NCBI RefSeq assembly: GCF_900100385.1
Contig: NZ_FNFC01000003.1
Location: 1 to 64,000 of the forward strand
Reading direction: 5' to 3'
Source of the DNA: Halovenus aranensis
Lineage (GTDB): Archaea > Halobacteriota > Halobacteria > Halobacteriales > Haloarculaceae
DNA: 64,000 nt
Under the pieces are notes generated by a model. That model was not told the origin of the DNA, searched no databases, and worked only from the letters and a program-made list of their open reading frames with translations. Positions within the stretch are counted from its first letter, which is position 1; each line of letters starts with the position of its first letter. Shown here piece by piece: positions 9,096 to 18,305 of the stretch. The position numbers and the translations under genes were made by a program.

Positions 9096-10339
9096 ATCGC
9101 CGACTCACCCGTCCGTGCGTCTGCGGCTTCGAATTCTTCGAGCGCGTCCCGTGGCCCGACCGCAAAGAGTTCGTCTCCGGCGTCGAGTGTGGTGTCGCCG
9201 TCCGGTGTCACGAGCCAGCCGTCCGATTTCCGGACCGCAAGCACCGAGAGACCGTAGGTTTCCTCGATGTCGATGCTCCCGAGCCGCCGGTTTGTCAACT
9301 CACCGTGTTGCCCGACGGCGACCCGCCGAAACCGGTTCTCCGCGCGTCGCAACATCGAGATAACCTCGAACTCGCGACGAGTTCCGCGGGGTTCGACCAC
9401 GACTTTCACTTCACTCGCCCGGAGTAACGGCTGCACGTCCGTCCGCCTGACCGCAACGGTGATGCGGCCCTCGCCCCCGCTTGTCGTTGGCTTCCGGACC
9501 GGTCGGGCAGACTCGTCGTCTGCCACGCGGTCGTTCGAGGAGGGGTCGATGTCTGGTGTGGAGTCGTTGACTGTGTCGGCCTGCGCGCTGACGACGATTC
9601 CCCGAACCTGTGCGTCGGGCGTAATGACGGTCACCTCGTCACCGTGTACCAGACCAGTCGGAATCAGCCCCGAAACCGACACTGCATGCCGGTTGTGGTC
9701 GACCCGTTTCGAGAGTCCGGAGAACGGCGGCGCGGCGACGACGGTCGCGCGACCCTGCTCGTCGACGGTGACCGCCACGTCACCGAGGTCGTATTCGGTC
9801 TGGAGGCGGTCCTCGACACGCCGTTCGAGCTCGCCAAGCCGGAGGTCTGCGGGTAGGTTCACCTCTGCGTTTCGGAGGCGCGCACGCAACTCCTCGGGTA
9901 ATGGCGGGTATCCCTCCATATCCGAGATCTCACCGCTCACTCGAACGCGGACCTCCTCGCCGCCGTTGACGAAATCTGCAAGCTCCCGCGAGAGCGTCTT
10001 GTCCCGAAGCTGAGACAGCGAGAGCCGTCGGGGGAAATCAGCGGCCATCTGGTCGCCCTTGCTGTGGGCGTACAGCGAGAGCATGCCGATAACGAGAATA
10101 GCCGTGACGATGCGAGGTGCGTTCGGCGCGGCGAGAACCGACTGGTCGGCGAGTGCCAGCAGACCGCCATTGACCCCGGCGAGCGCAATAGCCAGTATCG
10201 TCACACCGAATCCCGGTAGCGTCACCCCGGTCACGTACTTAAACGAGAATCCGAGACCCCACGAGACGAGCGCCGGGATGATTCCGACGAGTAGCCCCAG
10301 ATAGATGCCGAGTAGTATCTCCGCCGGAAACGATGCCAT
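9092..10339 (-). CDS. Membrane protein with RCK_C (TrkA-C) domain
   Basis: 415 aa paralogue of the next gene without the acidic tail. The N-terminus has three or four hydrophobic segments (AEILLGIYLGLLVGIIPALV..., VTILAIALAGVNGGLLALA, IVTAILVIGMLSLYAHS). The shared middle domain reads MEGYPPLPEELRARL with LPADLRLGELERRVEDRL, and the C-terminus is RCK_C-like (LGSIDIEETYGLSVLAVRKS..., LDAGDELFAVGP). ATG at 10339 is chosen over 10387 because a TATA element lies 25 nt upstream of it. Together with 7053-9095 it forms an operon facing the K+ channel gene. Confidence 0.75.
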   Translation of the reverse strand: MASFPAEILLGIYLGLLVGIIPALVSWGLGFSFKYVTGVTLPGFGVTILAIALAGVNGGLLALADQSVLAAPNAPRIVTAILVIGMLSLYAHSKGDQMAADFPRRLSLSQLRDKTLSRELADFVNGGEEVRVRVSGEISDMEGYPPLPEELRARLRNAEVNLPADLRLGELERRVEDRLQTEYDLGDVAVTVDEQGRATVVAAPPFSGLSKRVDHNRHAVSVSGLIPTGLVHGDEVTVITPDAQVRGIVVSAQADTVNDSTPDIDPSSNDRVADDESARPVRKPTTSGGEGRITVAVRRTDVQPLLRASEVKVVVEPRGTRREFEVISMLRRAENRFRRVAVGQHGELTNRRLGSIDIEETYGLSVLAVRKSDGWLVTPDGDTTLDAGDELFAVGPRDALEEFEAADARTGESAI

Positions 10340-10359
10340 ATGTAGTATCAGAGTACCGA

Positions 10360-10370
10360 CCCTAAAAGGG
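10360..10370 (-). promoter_or_regulatory. Palindromic TATA element for the RCK_C operon
   Basis: CCCTAAAAGGG reads as CCCTTTTAGGG on the minus strand and is centred 26 nt before the ATG at 10339. CCCT/AGGG arms around the TATA core could also be an operator. The 107-nt spacer (10340-10446) is shared with the divergent channel gene. Confidence 0.45.
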
Positions 10371-10446
10371 ATTTCTTCCGTTATCAAATATGTGTCTGTG
10401 GCTTCCGGGACAGTACGTTCAAGTCGTTGCCCCGCCAGGCACAGGT

Positions 10447-11604
10447 ATGGCAGACAGCACGAGACGGATACACCGGCTGGTCGGTGTGCGGGCAGCGGTT
10501 ACGCTCGCGGTCTCGTCTGCGCTGCTCTCGCTCGCGACGGGGCTTGCAAACATCACGACCGGTGTCGTTGTCGGCCCGCTCTCGTCGTACATCCCGGAGA
10601 TTGTCCAGCAGACGGCTGGCTTTACCGGCACACTGACAGGATTCGTTCTCCTGCTATTTTCCAGACAGCTTTACCGCCGGCTACGGGTCGGCTGGTACGG
10701 TACCGTCGTGTTGCTTCCGGTCGCGGCCATCCAGGGTATCGTCCAGGCGAGTGTCTACTCGCTTCCCCTAGTTATTCTCTCGTTGCTCGCATTGCCGATT
10801 GTCGCCGTCAACTACAGCCGATTCGACCGGCCGATTACGTTCTCGAACGCACAGATTGCCGCGGTACTCGCCCTCGTCGGAACGCTGGCCTACGGGACAG
10901 TCGGCTCGTTCACGCTACGCGAGGAGTTCGTCGAAATCGAGAGCGTCACCGACGCATTCTACTACACGATTGTGACTGCCAGTACCGTCGGCTACGGAGA
11001 TATCACGCCAACGTCCGAAGAGGCGACACTGTTCTCGGTGTCGCTGGTTGTCCTCGGGACTGTCAGCTTTGCGGTCGCGCTCGGTTCGGTCCTGGGGCCT
11101 GCCCTCGAAGCGAGATTCGAACGCGCACTCGGAACCATGACAGAGACAGAGTACGACTTGCTCGAGGACCACATCGTGGTACTCGGCTACGGCGAGTTGA
11201 CCGAACCACTTCTCGAAGAACTCAGCGACGTGCGATTTGTTGTCGTTACCGACGACGCCGAACAGGCACGCCGCCTCCGTGAGCGGGACGTGGGCGTCCA
11301 TATCGGTAATCCGAGCGACCAAGAGCCACTCGAGTCCGTCGCTATCGACCGGGCACGAGCGGTTATCGTCGCCACGAACAACGACGCAGAGGACGCACTC
11401 GCGATACTCACCGCACGGGAGCTCAATCCAGCGGCGCGCATCGTCGCCGGCGCTACCTCACGCGACAACGTCGACAAACTCCGGCGTGCAGGGGCTGACA
11501 CGGTGTTGAGTCCGGCCGTCATCGGCGGCCAGTTGCTCGTGCGGTCCGCACTCAGCGGCGAAGATGTCGAAGGCCTGACCGAAACGCTACTCGACGAGGG
11601 CTGA
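10447..11604 (+). CDS. Two-part potassium channel: pore domain plus cytoplasmic RCK (TrkA-N/C) domain
   Basis: 385 aa. Several hydrophobic helices (residues about 10-140) precede a pore loop with the K+ selectivity filter TVGYGD at residues 180-185, followed by an inner helix. From about residue 240 comes an RCK domain with a Rossmann start HIVVLGYGELTEPLLEEL, the acidic strand end VVTDD, and VIVATNNDAEDALAILTARELNP. The C-terminus keeps only a short stretch after VLSPAVIGGQLLV, so a full RCK_C domain seems missing; the two proteins opposite carry RCK_C. ATG at 10447 is preferred to an upstream in-frame start at 10390. Confidence 0.88.
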   Translation: MADSTRRIHRLVGVRAAVTLAVSSALLSLATGLANITTGVVVGPLSSYIPEIVQQTAGFTGTLTGFVLLLFSRQLYRRLRVGWYGTVVLLPVAAIQGIVQASVYSLPLVILSLLALPIVAVNYSRFDRPITFSNAQIAAVLALVGTLAYGTVGSFTLREEFVEIESVTDAFYYTIVTASTVGYGDITPTSEEATLFSVSLVVLGTVSFAVALGSVLGPALEARFERALGTMTETEYDLLEDHIVVLGYGELTEPLLEELSDVRFVVVTDDAEQARRLRERDVGVHIGNPSDQEPLESVAIDRARAVIVATNNDAEDALAILTARELNPAARIVAGATSRDNVDKLRRAGADTVLSPAVIGGQLLVRSALSGEDVEGLTETLLDEG

Positions 11605-11612
11605 GAGCCGAC

Positions 11613-11759
11613 TCAGCGGCGACTACTTTCGAGAGTCGCGGCGACTAGCTCCGCGGCTTCCTCTGCTGCACGGCGACGGGCCTCGGTTTCGGGCCCGGCG
11701 TCTGCGTGGCCGTCGTCGGGCAGATGCGTCGCGTGGTGGGGACGTGGGCGAGTCATCAT
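11613..11759 (-). CDS. 48-aa charged microprotein
   Basis: Reads MMTRPRPHHATHLPDDGHAD, then a predicted amphipathic helix rich in Arg/Ala/Glu (TEARRRAAEEAAELVAATLE), ending SSRR. Codon third positions are G/C and a TATA element lies about 28 nt upstream, so it is probably a real leaderless gene. No known family is recognised. It sits tail-to-tail with the K+ channel gene, 8 nt away. Confidence 0.6.
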   Translation of the reverse strand: MMTRPRPHHATHLPDDGHADAGPETEARRRAAEEAAELVAATLESSRR

Positions 11760-11784
11760 CGTCGTTACAGCCTATGCACTGGTG

Positions 11785-11792
11785 TATAATAG
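11785..11792 (-). promoter_or_regulatory. TATA box for the 48-aa microprotein gene
   Basis: Minus strand TATTATAC lies 26-33 nt before the ATG at 11759, the correct distance for a leaderless haloarchaeal promoter. Confidence 0.5.
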
Positions 11793-11820
11793 TGCCCCAG
11801 GACAGTTGTCTCCAGTTCGG

Positions 11821-11848
11821 TCAGTTTTGCCCGCACTGACTGTTTTTG
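11821..11848 (+). terminator. Hairpin followed by T-run on the + strand
   Basis: GTCAGT (11821-11826) pairs with ACTGAC (11836-11841) and is followed by TGTTTTT. It could stop transcripts reading through from the K+ channel gene toward hemB, which is on the other strand. The rest of 11793-11948 shows no gene. Confidence 0.4.
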
Positions 11849-11948
11849 CTGATTTCACGCGACCACAGGTCTCCGTGACCACTATCCAAGACGGATTGTA
11901 ACCGAACGAAACGTTTTACAGACAATTCTAAAAGGATAACAGGAACGC

Positions 11949-12944
11949 TCAGAGTTGTTCGGCGACGGTCTCGGCGAAGTACGTGAGGATGAGGTCGGCC
12001 CCCGCCCGTTTGATAGAGAGCAGCGATTCGTGGGCGACCTCGTCGAGGTCCAGCCAGCCCTGCTCGGCGGCGGCGTGTAACATCGCGTACTCGCCGGAAA
12101 CGTTGTATGCCGCGACAGGGTGGTCGAACTCGCGGCGAGCGTCGGCAATAACGTCGAGATACGGGAGCGCAGGCTTGACCATCAACACGTCTGCGCCCTG
12201 TTCGACGTCCAGACTCACTTCACGGGAGGCCTCTCGGGCGTTGGCGGGGTCCATCTGGTAGTGGCGGCGGTCACCGAAAGCGGGTGCGCCGTCGGCCGCG
12301 TCCCGAAAGGGCCCGTAGAACGCGGATTCGTATTTCGCCGCGTAGCTCATAATCGGAATCTGCTCGAATCCGGCACCGTCCAGAGACGTCCGTATCGCAC
12401 CGACCATGCCGTCCATCATGCCGGACGGTGCGACCATGTCTGCCCCAGCCTCGGCGTGGCTGCGTGCAATCTTTTCGAGGAGGGCAAGCGTCTCGTCGTT
12501 GTCGACGGTCACGTGTGCGTCTTCGGGCGCGCTCGCTTCGAGGACACCACAGTGGCCGTGGCTCGTATACTCACAGAGACAGACATCGGTGAGGACGTAG
12601 GCATCGGTCTCGTCGGCGATACGCCTGGTCGCGCGCTGGATGATTCCGTCGTCGGCCCAGGCACGCGACCCGGTCTCGTCTTTCTCCTCGGGGATGCCAA
12701 ACAGGATGACCGCCTCGACACCGGTCTCCCGGACCTCCTCGACACGGGCGACAGCGTCGTCGAGCGGGACGCGCTCGTGGCCCGGCATCGACTCGATTGG
12801 CTGGCGCTCCTCGGTCGTCGCGTCGATAAAGACCGGCGCGATGAGGTCCCGCGGCGAGAGCGTGGTCTCGCTGACGAGCGGTCTGATACCGTCGGTTCGC
12901 AGTCGCCGTGGTCGTTTGCCGCGCTGGTGGTGCTCGTTGTCCAT
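11949..12944 (-). CDS. hemB: Porphobilinogen synthase (delta-aminolevulinic acid dehydratase)
   Basis: 331 aa; condenses two 5-aminolevulinate molecules to porphobilinogen in heme, siroheme and cobalamin synthesis. The zinc-binding loop [14 protein letters not shown] carries the Cys ligands of the Zn-dependent type. The two active-site lysines are in [13 protein letters not shown] and [14 protein letters not shown]. Full family length with no gap. It starts 46 nt downstream of the transducer stop on the same strand and may share its transcript. Confidence 0.97.
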   Translation of the reverse strand: MDNEHHQRGKRPRRLRTDGIRPLVSETTLSPRDLIAPVFIDATTEERQPIESMPGHERVPLDDAVARVEEVRETGVEAVILFGIPEEKDETGSRAWADDGIIQRATRRIADETDAYVLTDVCLCEYTSHGHCGVLEASAPEDAHVTVDNDETLALLEKIARSHAEAGADMVAPSGMMDGMVGAIRTSLDGAGFEQIPIMSYAAKYESAFYGPFRDAADGAPAFGDRRHYQMDPANAREASREVSLDVEQGADVLMVKPALPYLDVIADARREFDHPVAAYNVSGEYAMLHAAAEQGWLDLDEVAHESLLSIKRAGADLILTYFAETVAEQL

Positions 12945-12990
12945 ACTGGCCGTTGTGTCGGCCGGTCAAAAGCCGTGTCGCTCCAGTCCG

Positions 12991-15471
12991 TTAGTCCTCA
13001 GACAGCGTCTCGACGTTCGTAGTGTCGGCTTCTACCTCGAATTCGTCGAGGGAGTCGACGAGTGCAGTCGCCCGGTCTTGGAGGGATTCGGTCTGGTCGA
13101 CGATAGAGGAGACAGATGCGGTCTGTTCCTCGGCCGACGCCGCGGCGTGTTCGGCCTCTGTGGCGGCGTCTTCACTCAACTGTGTCACGTCGTCGACGCG
13201 CGAGACAACCCGCTGGGTCGCGTCGGCCTGGTCTTCGGTTGCCTCGCTTATCTCTTGGACACCCCGGTTCGTGTCCTCGACTTTCGCGACGATTTCTTCG
13301 AGCGCACTCAGGGCTTCTTCGACGGTTTCGACGCCGCGGTCGACCGCCTGACTGGTCTCCTCGACCTCGGAGACGGTCTCGTCGGTCTGTTCTTGTGCCT
13401 CTTCGATTATCGACTCGATTTCGGCCGCGGCTTCCTGGGTCTCCTCTGCGAGCTGTTTGACCTCATTTGCCACGACGGCGAACCCGGAGCCTGCTTCACC
13501 GGCGCGGGCGGCCTCGATATTCGCGTTCAGCGCCAGCATGTTCGTCTGGTCAGCTATCTCTGTAATCACGGAGACAATCTCGCCGATAGTGTCCATCTGG
13601 TCGTCGAGTGTCCCAATCTTCTCGACGGTCTGTTCGGTCTGGTCCTCGATGCGGGCCATCTCCTCGATTGCGCTCGTAGCCGCCTGCTGTCCTTCCTCGC
13701 CCCGCTCGACGGCCTCTTCTGCGGTTCCGGCGACCTGTGCCGCCGAGGACGCCGCCTCCTCGATGCTCGCAGAGAGATTGCTCATCTCCGAGGAGACTTC
13801 GCCCAAGCTGTCTGTCTGCTCGTTTGTCGCCGCCGATATCTCCTGGGTGCTGTCGCTGACTGTCCGACTCGCGTCTTCTATCTCGTGGGCACCGACGACC
13901 ACATCCTGGCTCGACTCGGCGACATCCTCGCCGAAGGCCATCACGTCCACTAGCGTCTGCTCGATTTCGTCTACCATCTTGTTGAACTCCTCGGCGACGT
14001 GGACCATCGCCTCGCTCTCGCTGTCGGTACTCATGCGGCGGGTGAAGTCACCCTCTGCGACGGCTTGCATCACCTCGTTGTACTCTTGGGCAGTCTGTTC
14101 GAGGTGTTGGTTCATCTGCTCGGCCTGCTCGCGGGCTTTCTGAGCCTCTTCGCGGGCTTTCTCGGCGTTATTCTTGGAGGTCTCTGCGCGGTCGAGGGCC
14201 GACTGTGCCTCGGAGATGCGGTCTTTCAACTGGACGCGCATCGTGTCGAACTCCTCGTAGAGGTCACCGATTTCGTCCCGTCGGGTCGTCTGGAGTTCCA
14301 CGTCCAGGTCACCGTCGCCCATCGCTCTGGCACGGTCGACCAGCCGTTCGAGTTCCTTGGTAGTCAGTCGCCCGCCGACCAGTGTGACACCGATGAGGAT
14401 GACGAACGTCAACAGCATCGTCACCACGAAACTCTGGAGTACCTCTTCACGGAGCGAAAACGCCGTGTCCTGTGGAGACTGGTTGACGATTGTCAGGTTC
14501 TCGTTCGTACTCAGCGGTCGGTAGGCGAAAATCGTCCCGTTGTTCGACTCCATCGTCGTCCCGTTGGCTACCTCGGGCATCGTTGCGGTGTACTCCCCAC
14601 CCGTTATGCGTTCTCCGTCGGGACCGAGAATGGTTGTCGTTGCTCCCTCTATCGACTGTTCGATTCGCGGACCGACAGCCGAGGCGTTGAGTTCGGCGAG
14701 CAACACTTTGTCAGAGGCGGGTATTCCCCAGCCGAGCGCCATCACTTCCGTCCCGTCGGGGGCAGTGTATGTCGACGGCAGCACGAACTCTGACCGGTCG
14801 AACAGGGCCTGGTCGTACCCCATGTCGTAGATGTTCTCGCCGACGAACTCGCTGGCCGTACTGCCCGTGACTGCACCGGAGTCTGTCGATATGTAGTGGA
14901 TAGCCCGGAAGTTCTCGCTCGACGCGACGGGCGTACGCAACTGTGACATCAAGAAAGACGGGTTTCTCGTCTGGAAGTCTGTACTGCTACCGGCCTCGGT
15001 GCGCAGGCTTGCAAATTCGTCGTGGCGATTATCGAACCAGTTGCTGTAGGAATTGTCGTGATTGATTGTCGTCGCCTCTATCTGACGGTCGACTTCGCTG
15101 TCGAGTTCAGAACTGATTCCAAGGTAGAAGTAGCCGCTGACGAGCCCACCGAGAAGGATGACCAGCAACATGCCAGCCACCACCTTGACCAAGAGGTTCT
15201 CCTGGACGACTGACGGAACCAGTTTCCGGAGGACACCCACCTCGGCAGTGTCGTCGGTCTCTGGACCCTTCGCCCGGCCGTCGTCTCCGTCGGTGTCGCG
15301 GTCGCTCCCTTCGGATGTACCGTCTCGGGCTGGCTCGTCAGTGTCCGGCTGTGGAGTGCCGCCATCACAGAGGAGCCGCCGGTCTGTCTTCTCCCCGGTA
15401 GGTCTCTCACCATCTGTGGAAGTCGATGCAGTTCGGAATCTCCTGGGAATCGTACTCGGCTTTTTACACAT
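12991..15471 (-). CDS. Halobacterial transducer (methyl-accepting chemotaxis protein)
   Basis: 826 aa. A hydrophilic N-terminal extension of about 85 residues precedes TM1 ([19 protein letters not shown]). An extracellular dCache-like sensor (Asn/Ser/Thr-rich, residues about 115-320) and TM2 ([21 protein letters not shown]) follow. Then come HAMP repeats with long coiled coil, and the signalling domain with the invariant tip [19 protein letters not shown]. Adaptation helices flank it. It signals to CheA/CheW, which are not in the window. ATG at 15471 is chosen over an in-frame TTG at 15498. The ligand is unknown; the sensor region resembles dCache only in size and position. Confidence 0.93.
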   Translation of the reverse strand: MCKKPSTIPRRFRTASTSTDGERPTGEKTDRRLLCDGGTPQPDTDEPARDGTSEGSDRDTDGDDGRAKGPETDDTAEVGVLRKLVPSVVQENLLVKVVAGMLLVILLGGLVSGYFYLGISSELDSEVDRQIEATTINHDNSYSNWFDNRHDEFASLRTEAGSSTDFQTRNPSFLMSQLRTPVASSENFRAIHYISTDSGAVTGSTASEFVGENIYDMGYDQALFDRSEFVLPSTYTAPDGTEVMALGWGIPASDKVLLAELNASAVGPRIEQSIEGATTTILGPDGERITGGEYTATMPEVANGTTMESNNGTIFAYRPLSTNENLTIVNQSPQDTAFSLREEVLQSFVVTMLLTFVILIGVTLVGGRLTTKELERLVDRARAMGDGDLDVELQTTRRDEIGDLYEEFDTMRVQLKDRISEAQSALDRAETSKNNAEKAREEAQKAREQAEQMNQHLEQTAQEYNEVMQAVAEGDFTRRMSTDSESEAMVHVAEEFNKMVDEIEQTLVDVMAFGEDVAESSQDVVVGAHEIEDASRTVSDSTQEISAATNEQTDSLGEVSSEMSNLSASIEEAASSAAQVAGTAEEAVERGEEGQQAATSAIEEMARIEDQTEQTVEKIGTLDDQMDTIGEIVSVITEIADQTNMLALNANIEAARAGEAGSGFAVVANEVKQLAEETQEAAAEIESIIEEAQEQTDETVSEVEETSQAVDRGVETVEEALSALEEIVAKVEDTNRGVQEISEATEDQADATQRVVSRVDDVTQLSEDAATEAEHAAASAEEQTASVSSIVDQTESLQDRATALVDSLDEFEVEADTTNVETLSED

Positions 15472-15579
15472 GGTCTTACTCCAAGGCGAACAGGCCAACC
15501 CAGAGGGGACGTTTGGTTAGATACGCCTGTACTGGCTTGAATACCGGATAAAACCCTGTCATGCGTAATCAATCTTTAT

Positions 15580-15628
15580 ATCACGATGTAGTATGTGTTA
15601 TCCTAAATATACGAAAATACATTGTGAT
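15580..15628. repeat. Imperfect inverted repeat in AT-rich spacer
   Basis: ATCACGATGTA (15580-15590) and TACATTGTGAT (15618-15628) match as an inverted repeat at 10 of 11 positions with a 27-nt spacer. It lies about 110 nt upstream of the transducer start in an unusually AT-rich stretch (15560-15645), so it may be an operator or a hairpin behind the 90-aa gene. Confidence 0.45.
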
Positions 15629-15651
15629 TAATGAATGATATTATCGAGTGT

Positions 15652-15924
15652 TTAAGCCCGGACGACCCAGTGGTCCTCAGCCTGTCGTTCGAGGGTCGCC
15701 TCCTCACGAAGCTTGACGATGTAACCGTTCGGCTGGACGAGGCGTTCATGCTCGGCGTCGACTCGGACCAGATTCCCGATGAGTTGCGCCGATGGGGGCT
15801 TCTGTGCTGCTCCGCAGTCGTAGATTGTTACCAACTCACGGCCTTCCTCCTGTTCGTGGACGATGACGTGGGCGTGCCGGGGCAGTCGCCACTCGTCGTT
15901 TCCGGCGGTCGAAAGGTGATTCAT
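15652..15924 (-). CDS. Conserved-looking 90-aa hypothetical protein
   Basis: Acidic, His- and Glu-rich sequence (WRLPRHAHVIVHEQEEGRELVTIYDC, then VRVDAEHERLVQPNGYIVKLRE) with beta-strand character. No membrane segment, no named family recognised. The minus frame is preferred over an overlapping + frame (15631-15933) because its composition is acidic and haloarchaeal, while the + frame is hydrophobic and irregular. Confidence 0.55.
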   Translation of the reverse strand: MNHLSTAGNDEWRLPRHAHVIVHEQEEGRELVTIYDCGAAQKPPSAQLIGNLVRVDAEHERLVQPNGYIVKLREEATLERQAEDHWVVRA

Positions 15925-15984
15925 ACAGGATAGAACGGTCTGTAGTCGCTTGTATTCACTGGAAGCCAGTCAGCAACAGAAACA

Positions 15985-16206
15985 CTACTCGACAGTCGAG
16001 AGGCCACCGCCAGCGATAATCGCCGCCGACGCCAGCAACGACGCACCGAGGACGACGAAATCGTCGCTCGGTTCCAGTCCACCGATGGCCGCGGCCGCAT
16101 CGACGATGAACACGGTGACAAACAGGCTCAGAACAGCAAAGAGAAGCATGACAATTGCAGCGATGATACTACTTGCAAGCGCACCAAACGAGTCGAGGAG
16201 TCCCAT
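15985..16206 (-). CDS. 73-aa membrane protein with two helices
   Basis: Sequence shows two hydrophobic helices (IIAAIVMLLFAVLSLFVTVFIVDAA split by GGLEPSDDF, then VVLGASLLASAAIIAGGG). ATG at 16206 is chosen over 16224 because the TATA box at 16232-16241 lies 26-35 nt upstream of it. Function unknown. Confidence 0.6.
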   Translation of the reverse strand: MGLLDSFGALASSIIAAIVMLLFAVLSLFVTVFIVDAAAAIGGLEPSDDFVVLGASLLASAAIIAGGGLSTVE

Positions 16207-16231
16207 TCTACAATAGAATGTCACGGATTGC

Positions 16232-16241
16232 GTATATATAT
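16232..16241 (-). promoter_or_regulatory. TATA box for the 73-aa membrane protein gene
   Basis: Minus strand TATATATACG, about 30 nt before ATG 16206. This fixes the start codon. Confidence 0.55.
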
Positions 16242-16403
16242 TGTGTTACTAACAGGACATGACGACAGTCGAATATGTTCGTCGCTCATCGCCATACTAG
16301 AGGTCACTGAACGTCGAACGTGGCGGCTCGTACTGTTGTCGTAACGCTAAAGAGTCGAACGAACAACTTACATATAAGATGAATCAAAAGCGTTTCGTCC
16401 GAC

Positions 16404-16410
16404 GGAGGTG
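16404..16410 (+). promoter_or_regulatory. Strong ribosome binding site deciding a GTG start
   Basis: GGAGGTG ends 5 nt before the GTG at 16416. A TATA-like ACATATAAGA lies near 16368-16378, so this is one of the clearer leadered transcripts in the window. Confidence 0.65.
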
Positions 16411-16415
16411 GTTCT

Positions 16416-17090
16416 GTGGGTGTTGAAATACGCGAGTCACCCGTCTCGGACACGGAGTTTGCGGAGATGGAGCAGTTCGTTCGCGATTATTTAGAGGCGA
16501 GCGTCGCCAGCGAAAACGAAGGCGGCCGGATGCGATGGTACCCCTGGCACTCTGCGGAGTATCGATTCAACCACATCCGAAATGTCGTCGAGCTATCAGG
16601 GGAGATAGCGCGAGCGGAGGGTGCCAACGAGGACATCACGCAGGTAGCTGCTCTCTTTCACGATATCGCCAAACTCGAAGTCGACCAAGACATCCACGCC
16701 GAGGAGGGTGCTCGTATCGCGCGGGAGTATCTGAAGACACACACAGAGTACCCCCAGTCGTTCGTCGACCAGGTCTGTCGGTCCGTCCGGGACCACTCAT
16801 ATCAGGGCGACCTCGAAGACCTGGTCCTCGAGACCCAATGTCTCATCGAGGCCGACATTCTCGACAAAATCGGCGCCAACGGCGCGGCGTTGCTCCTGTT
16901 GCGGATGGGCTATGAGTCCCGAACACACATGGACAGCGCCGAGATGGTGACCCGTGTACTCGAACGCGGCCAAGAAGCTCGCAAGCGTGTCCGAAGCCAG
17001 TCCGCCAAGGACATCGCAGACCGACGGCTCAAGCGCGTCCGCTGGTTCCAGGAGTGGCTCGAAGACGAAGTCGTCGGAATGGAACGCTGA
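16416..17090 (+). CDS. HD-domain metal-dependent phosphohydrolase
   Basis: 224 aa, GTG start set by a Shine-Dalgarno site. The HD-domain ligands appear in order: YRFNHIRNVVEL (His), AALFHDIAKLE (His-Asp), then Asp within LIEADILDKIGANGA. The size and layout resemble YedJ/YpgQ-like HD hydrolases acting on nucleotides or small phosphate esters. The substrate cannot be told from sequence. Confidence 0.85.
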   Translation: MGVEIRESPVSDTEFAEMEQFVRDYLEASVASENEGGRMRWYPWHSAEYRFNHIRNVVELSGEIARAEGANEDITQVAALFHDIAKLEVDQDIHAEEGARIAREYLKTHTEYPQSFVDQVCRSVRDHSYQGDLEDLVLETQCLIEADILDKIGANGAALLLLRMGYESRTHMDSAEMVTRVLERGQEARKRVRSQSAKDIADRRLKRVRWFQEWLEDEVVGMER

Positions 17091-17111
17091 CCGACTGGCT
17101 CCGACGGCAGT

Positions 17112-17792
17112 TCACAACAGCGTTCCGATTCCGTCCCAGAGGAAAAGGAATCCGAACCCGACCAGGATGAGCGCGCTCGCGCCCGCGACGACCGGGGCGA
17201 GCGAGTCGATACGGTTGTCGGTCGCGACGAGCACCGCCGGGAACCCGGTAATCCAGACGAGAATGCCGCCAAAGAAGCCCGCAAGAAGCGCGATACTGCC
17301 GGTTTCGACGACGACTAGCCCGGCAGCTGCGTCGCCGACGTAGGGAGTGTGTGAAAGTACATCTATCGTTCCGGGGTCGAGCATCGCGACCCCGACAGTC
17401 AGCCAGAACAGAATCTGGAACGGATTCGTGAGCGCGAGGACGAACGCTTTCTCGAACCCCCGTGACTCGCCAGCTACGTCCGAACCGGTCAGCGTCTCCT
17501 GTGCGCTCTGGACCGCATCGAGTGCGAAATAGAGCATGAGCAGGCCGCCGACAGTGACCATCGCGCCACGGAGCAACGGCCACTGCTGGATGACGGTAGC
17601 GACGCCCGCAAGCGCGAGCACGAAGAAGATGATATCTGCGGTCATCGCACCGGCGCCGGCGATGACTCCGGCAACCCATCCCCGGACGACGCTCTCCTCG
17701 GCAATGATCGCGTTCATCGGCCCCGGCGGAGCTGCAAGCGCTAACCCGAACAGGACGCCGGCGAGAACCGAGAGGACGACAGATGTAGACAT
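17112..17792 (-). CDS. LysE/RhtB-family amino-acid exporter
   Basis: 226 aa with six hydrophobic segments. The family signature near the N-terminus reads GLALAAPPGPMNAII, followed by GWVAGVIAGAGAMTADIIFF and LTNPFQILFWLTVG, which are typical LysE motifs. Substrate unknown. ATG at 17792 is preferred because the minus strand TTTTTATC lies about 27 nt upstream. It is convergent with the HD gene. Confidence 0.85.
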   Translation of the reverse strand: MSTSVVLSVLAGVLFGLALAAPPGPMNAIIAEESVVRGWVAGVIAGAGAMTADIIFFVLALAGVATVIQQWPLLRGAMVTVGGLLMLYFALDAVQSAQETLTGSDVAGESRGFEKAFVLALTNPFQILFWLTVGVAMLDPGTIDVLSHTPYVGDAAAGLVVVETGSIALLAGFFGGILVWITGFPAVLVATDNRIDSLAPVVAGASALILVGFGFLFLWDGIGTLL

Positions 17793-17921
17793 AGCTATCG
17801 TGTTGACTGTCGGAGCTGATAAAAATGGCGCGGGTGTCAATAACTATCAACACAATATTTACGTCGTAGAGCGCCGCTACGATGTATTTTGTGAATGTCA
17901 AGGCGGTACTCGTGTCGGTGC

Positions 17922-18236
17922 TCAGGTCGCCAGTCTGGTAGTCGGGGGATGACTGACCTCGTAGTCCTCGTCACCGACGCCGATGATAGCCCACTCGTAA
18001 TCGGGGTCGACATCGGCAAGATGGTGTGCCAGTGTATCGACGGCGTCTTCCCAGGTAACGAAACAGCGGAACTGGCCGGATGACGGTAGTTCCTCGGGTT
18101 CGACCATCGGCATTACGTCGACGACACGCCACTTTCGCTCGGCACGCAGGCCAGAATCGTCGGCTGCTACCTTGTAACCCAGGTCGGTGAAGATGGATTC
18201 AGCCTCTTTTTGCAGGGTCGTGGTAATTGCCCCCAT
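17922..18236 (-). CDS. 104-aa haloarchaeal hypothetical protein
   Basis: Acidic soluble protein: EAESIFTDLGYKVAADDSGLRAERKWRVVDV, then FVTWEDAVDTLAHHLADVDPDYEWAIIGVGDEDYEV. It resembles small single-domain haloarchaeal proteins of unknown function (possibly DUF7116, from memory). ATG at 18236 removes a non-protein-like N-terminal stretch. Confidence 0.6.
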   Translation of the reverse strand: MGAITTTLQKEAESIFTDLGYKVAADDSGLRAERKWRVVDVMPMVEPEELPSSGQFRCFVTWEDAVDTLAHHLADVDPDYEWAIIGVGDEDYEVSHPPTTRLAT

Positions 18237-18305
18237 ACGAGAGTCTATACCACACAGTGCGTATTGAACGTATCTAAACAACAGATTACTGAAAATTTGG
18301 CAGTG

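Noticed and set aside
15631-15933. + strand 100-codon frame opposite the 90-aa gene
   Set aside because: Its hydrophobic and uneven composition fits a shadow of the minus strand gene; the minus strand has acidic haloarchaeal composition.
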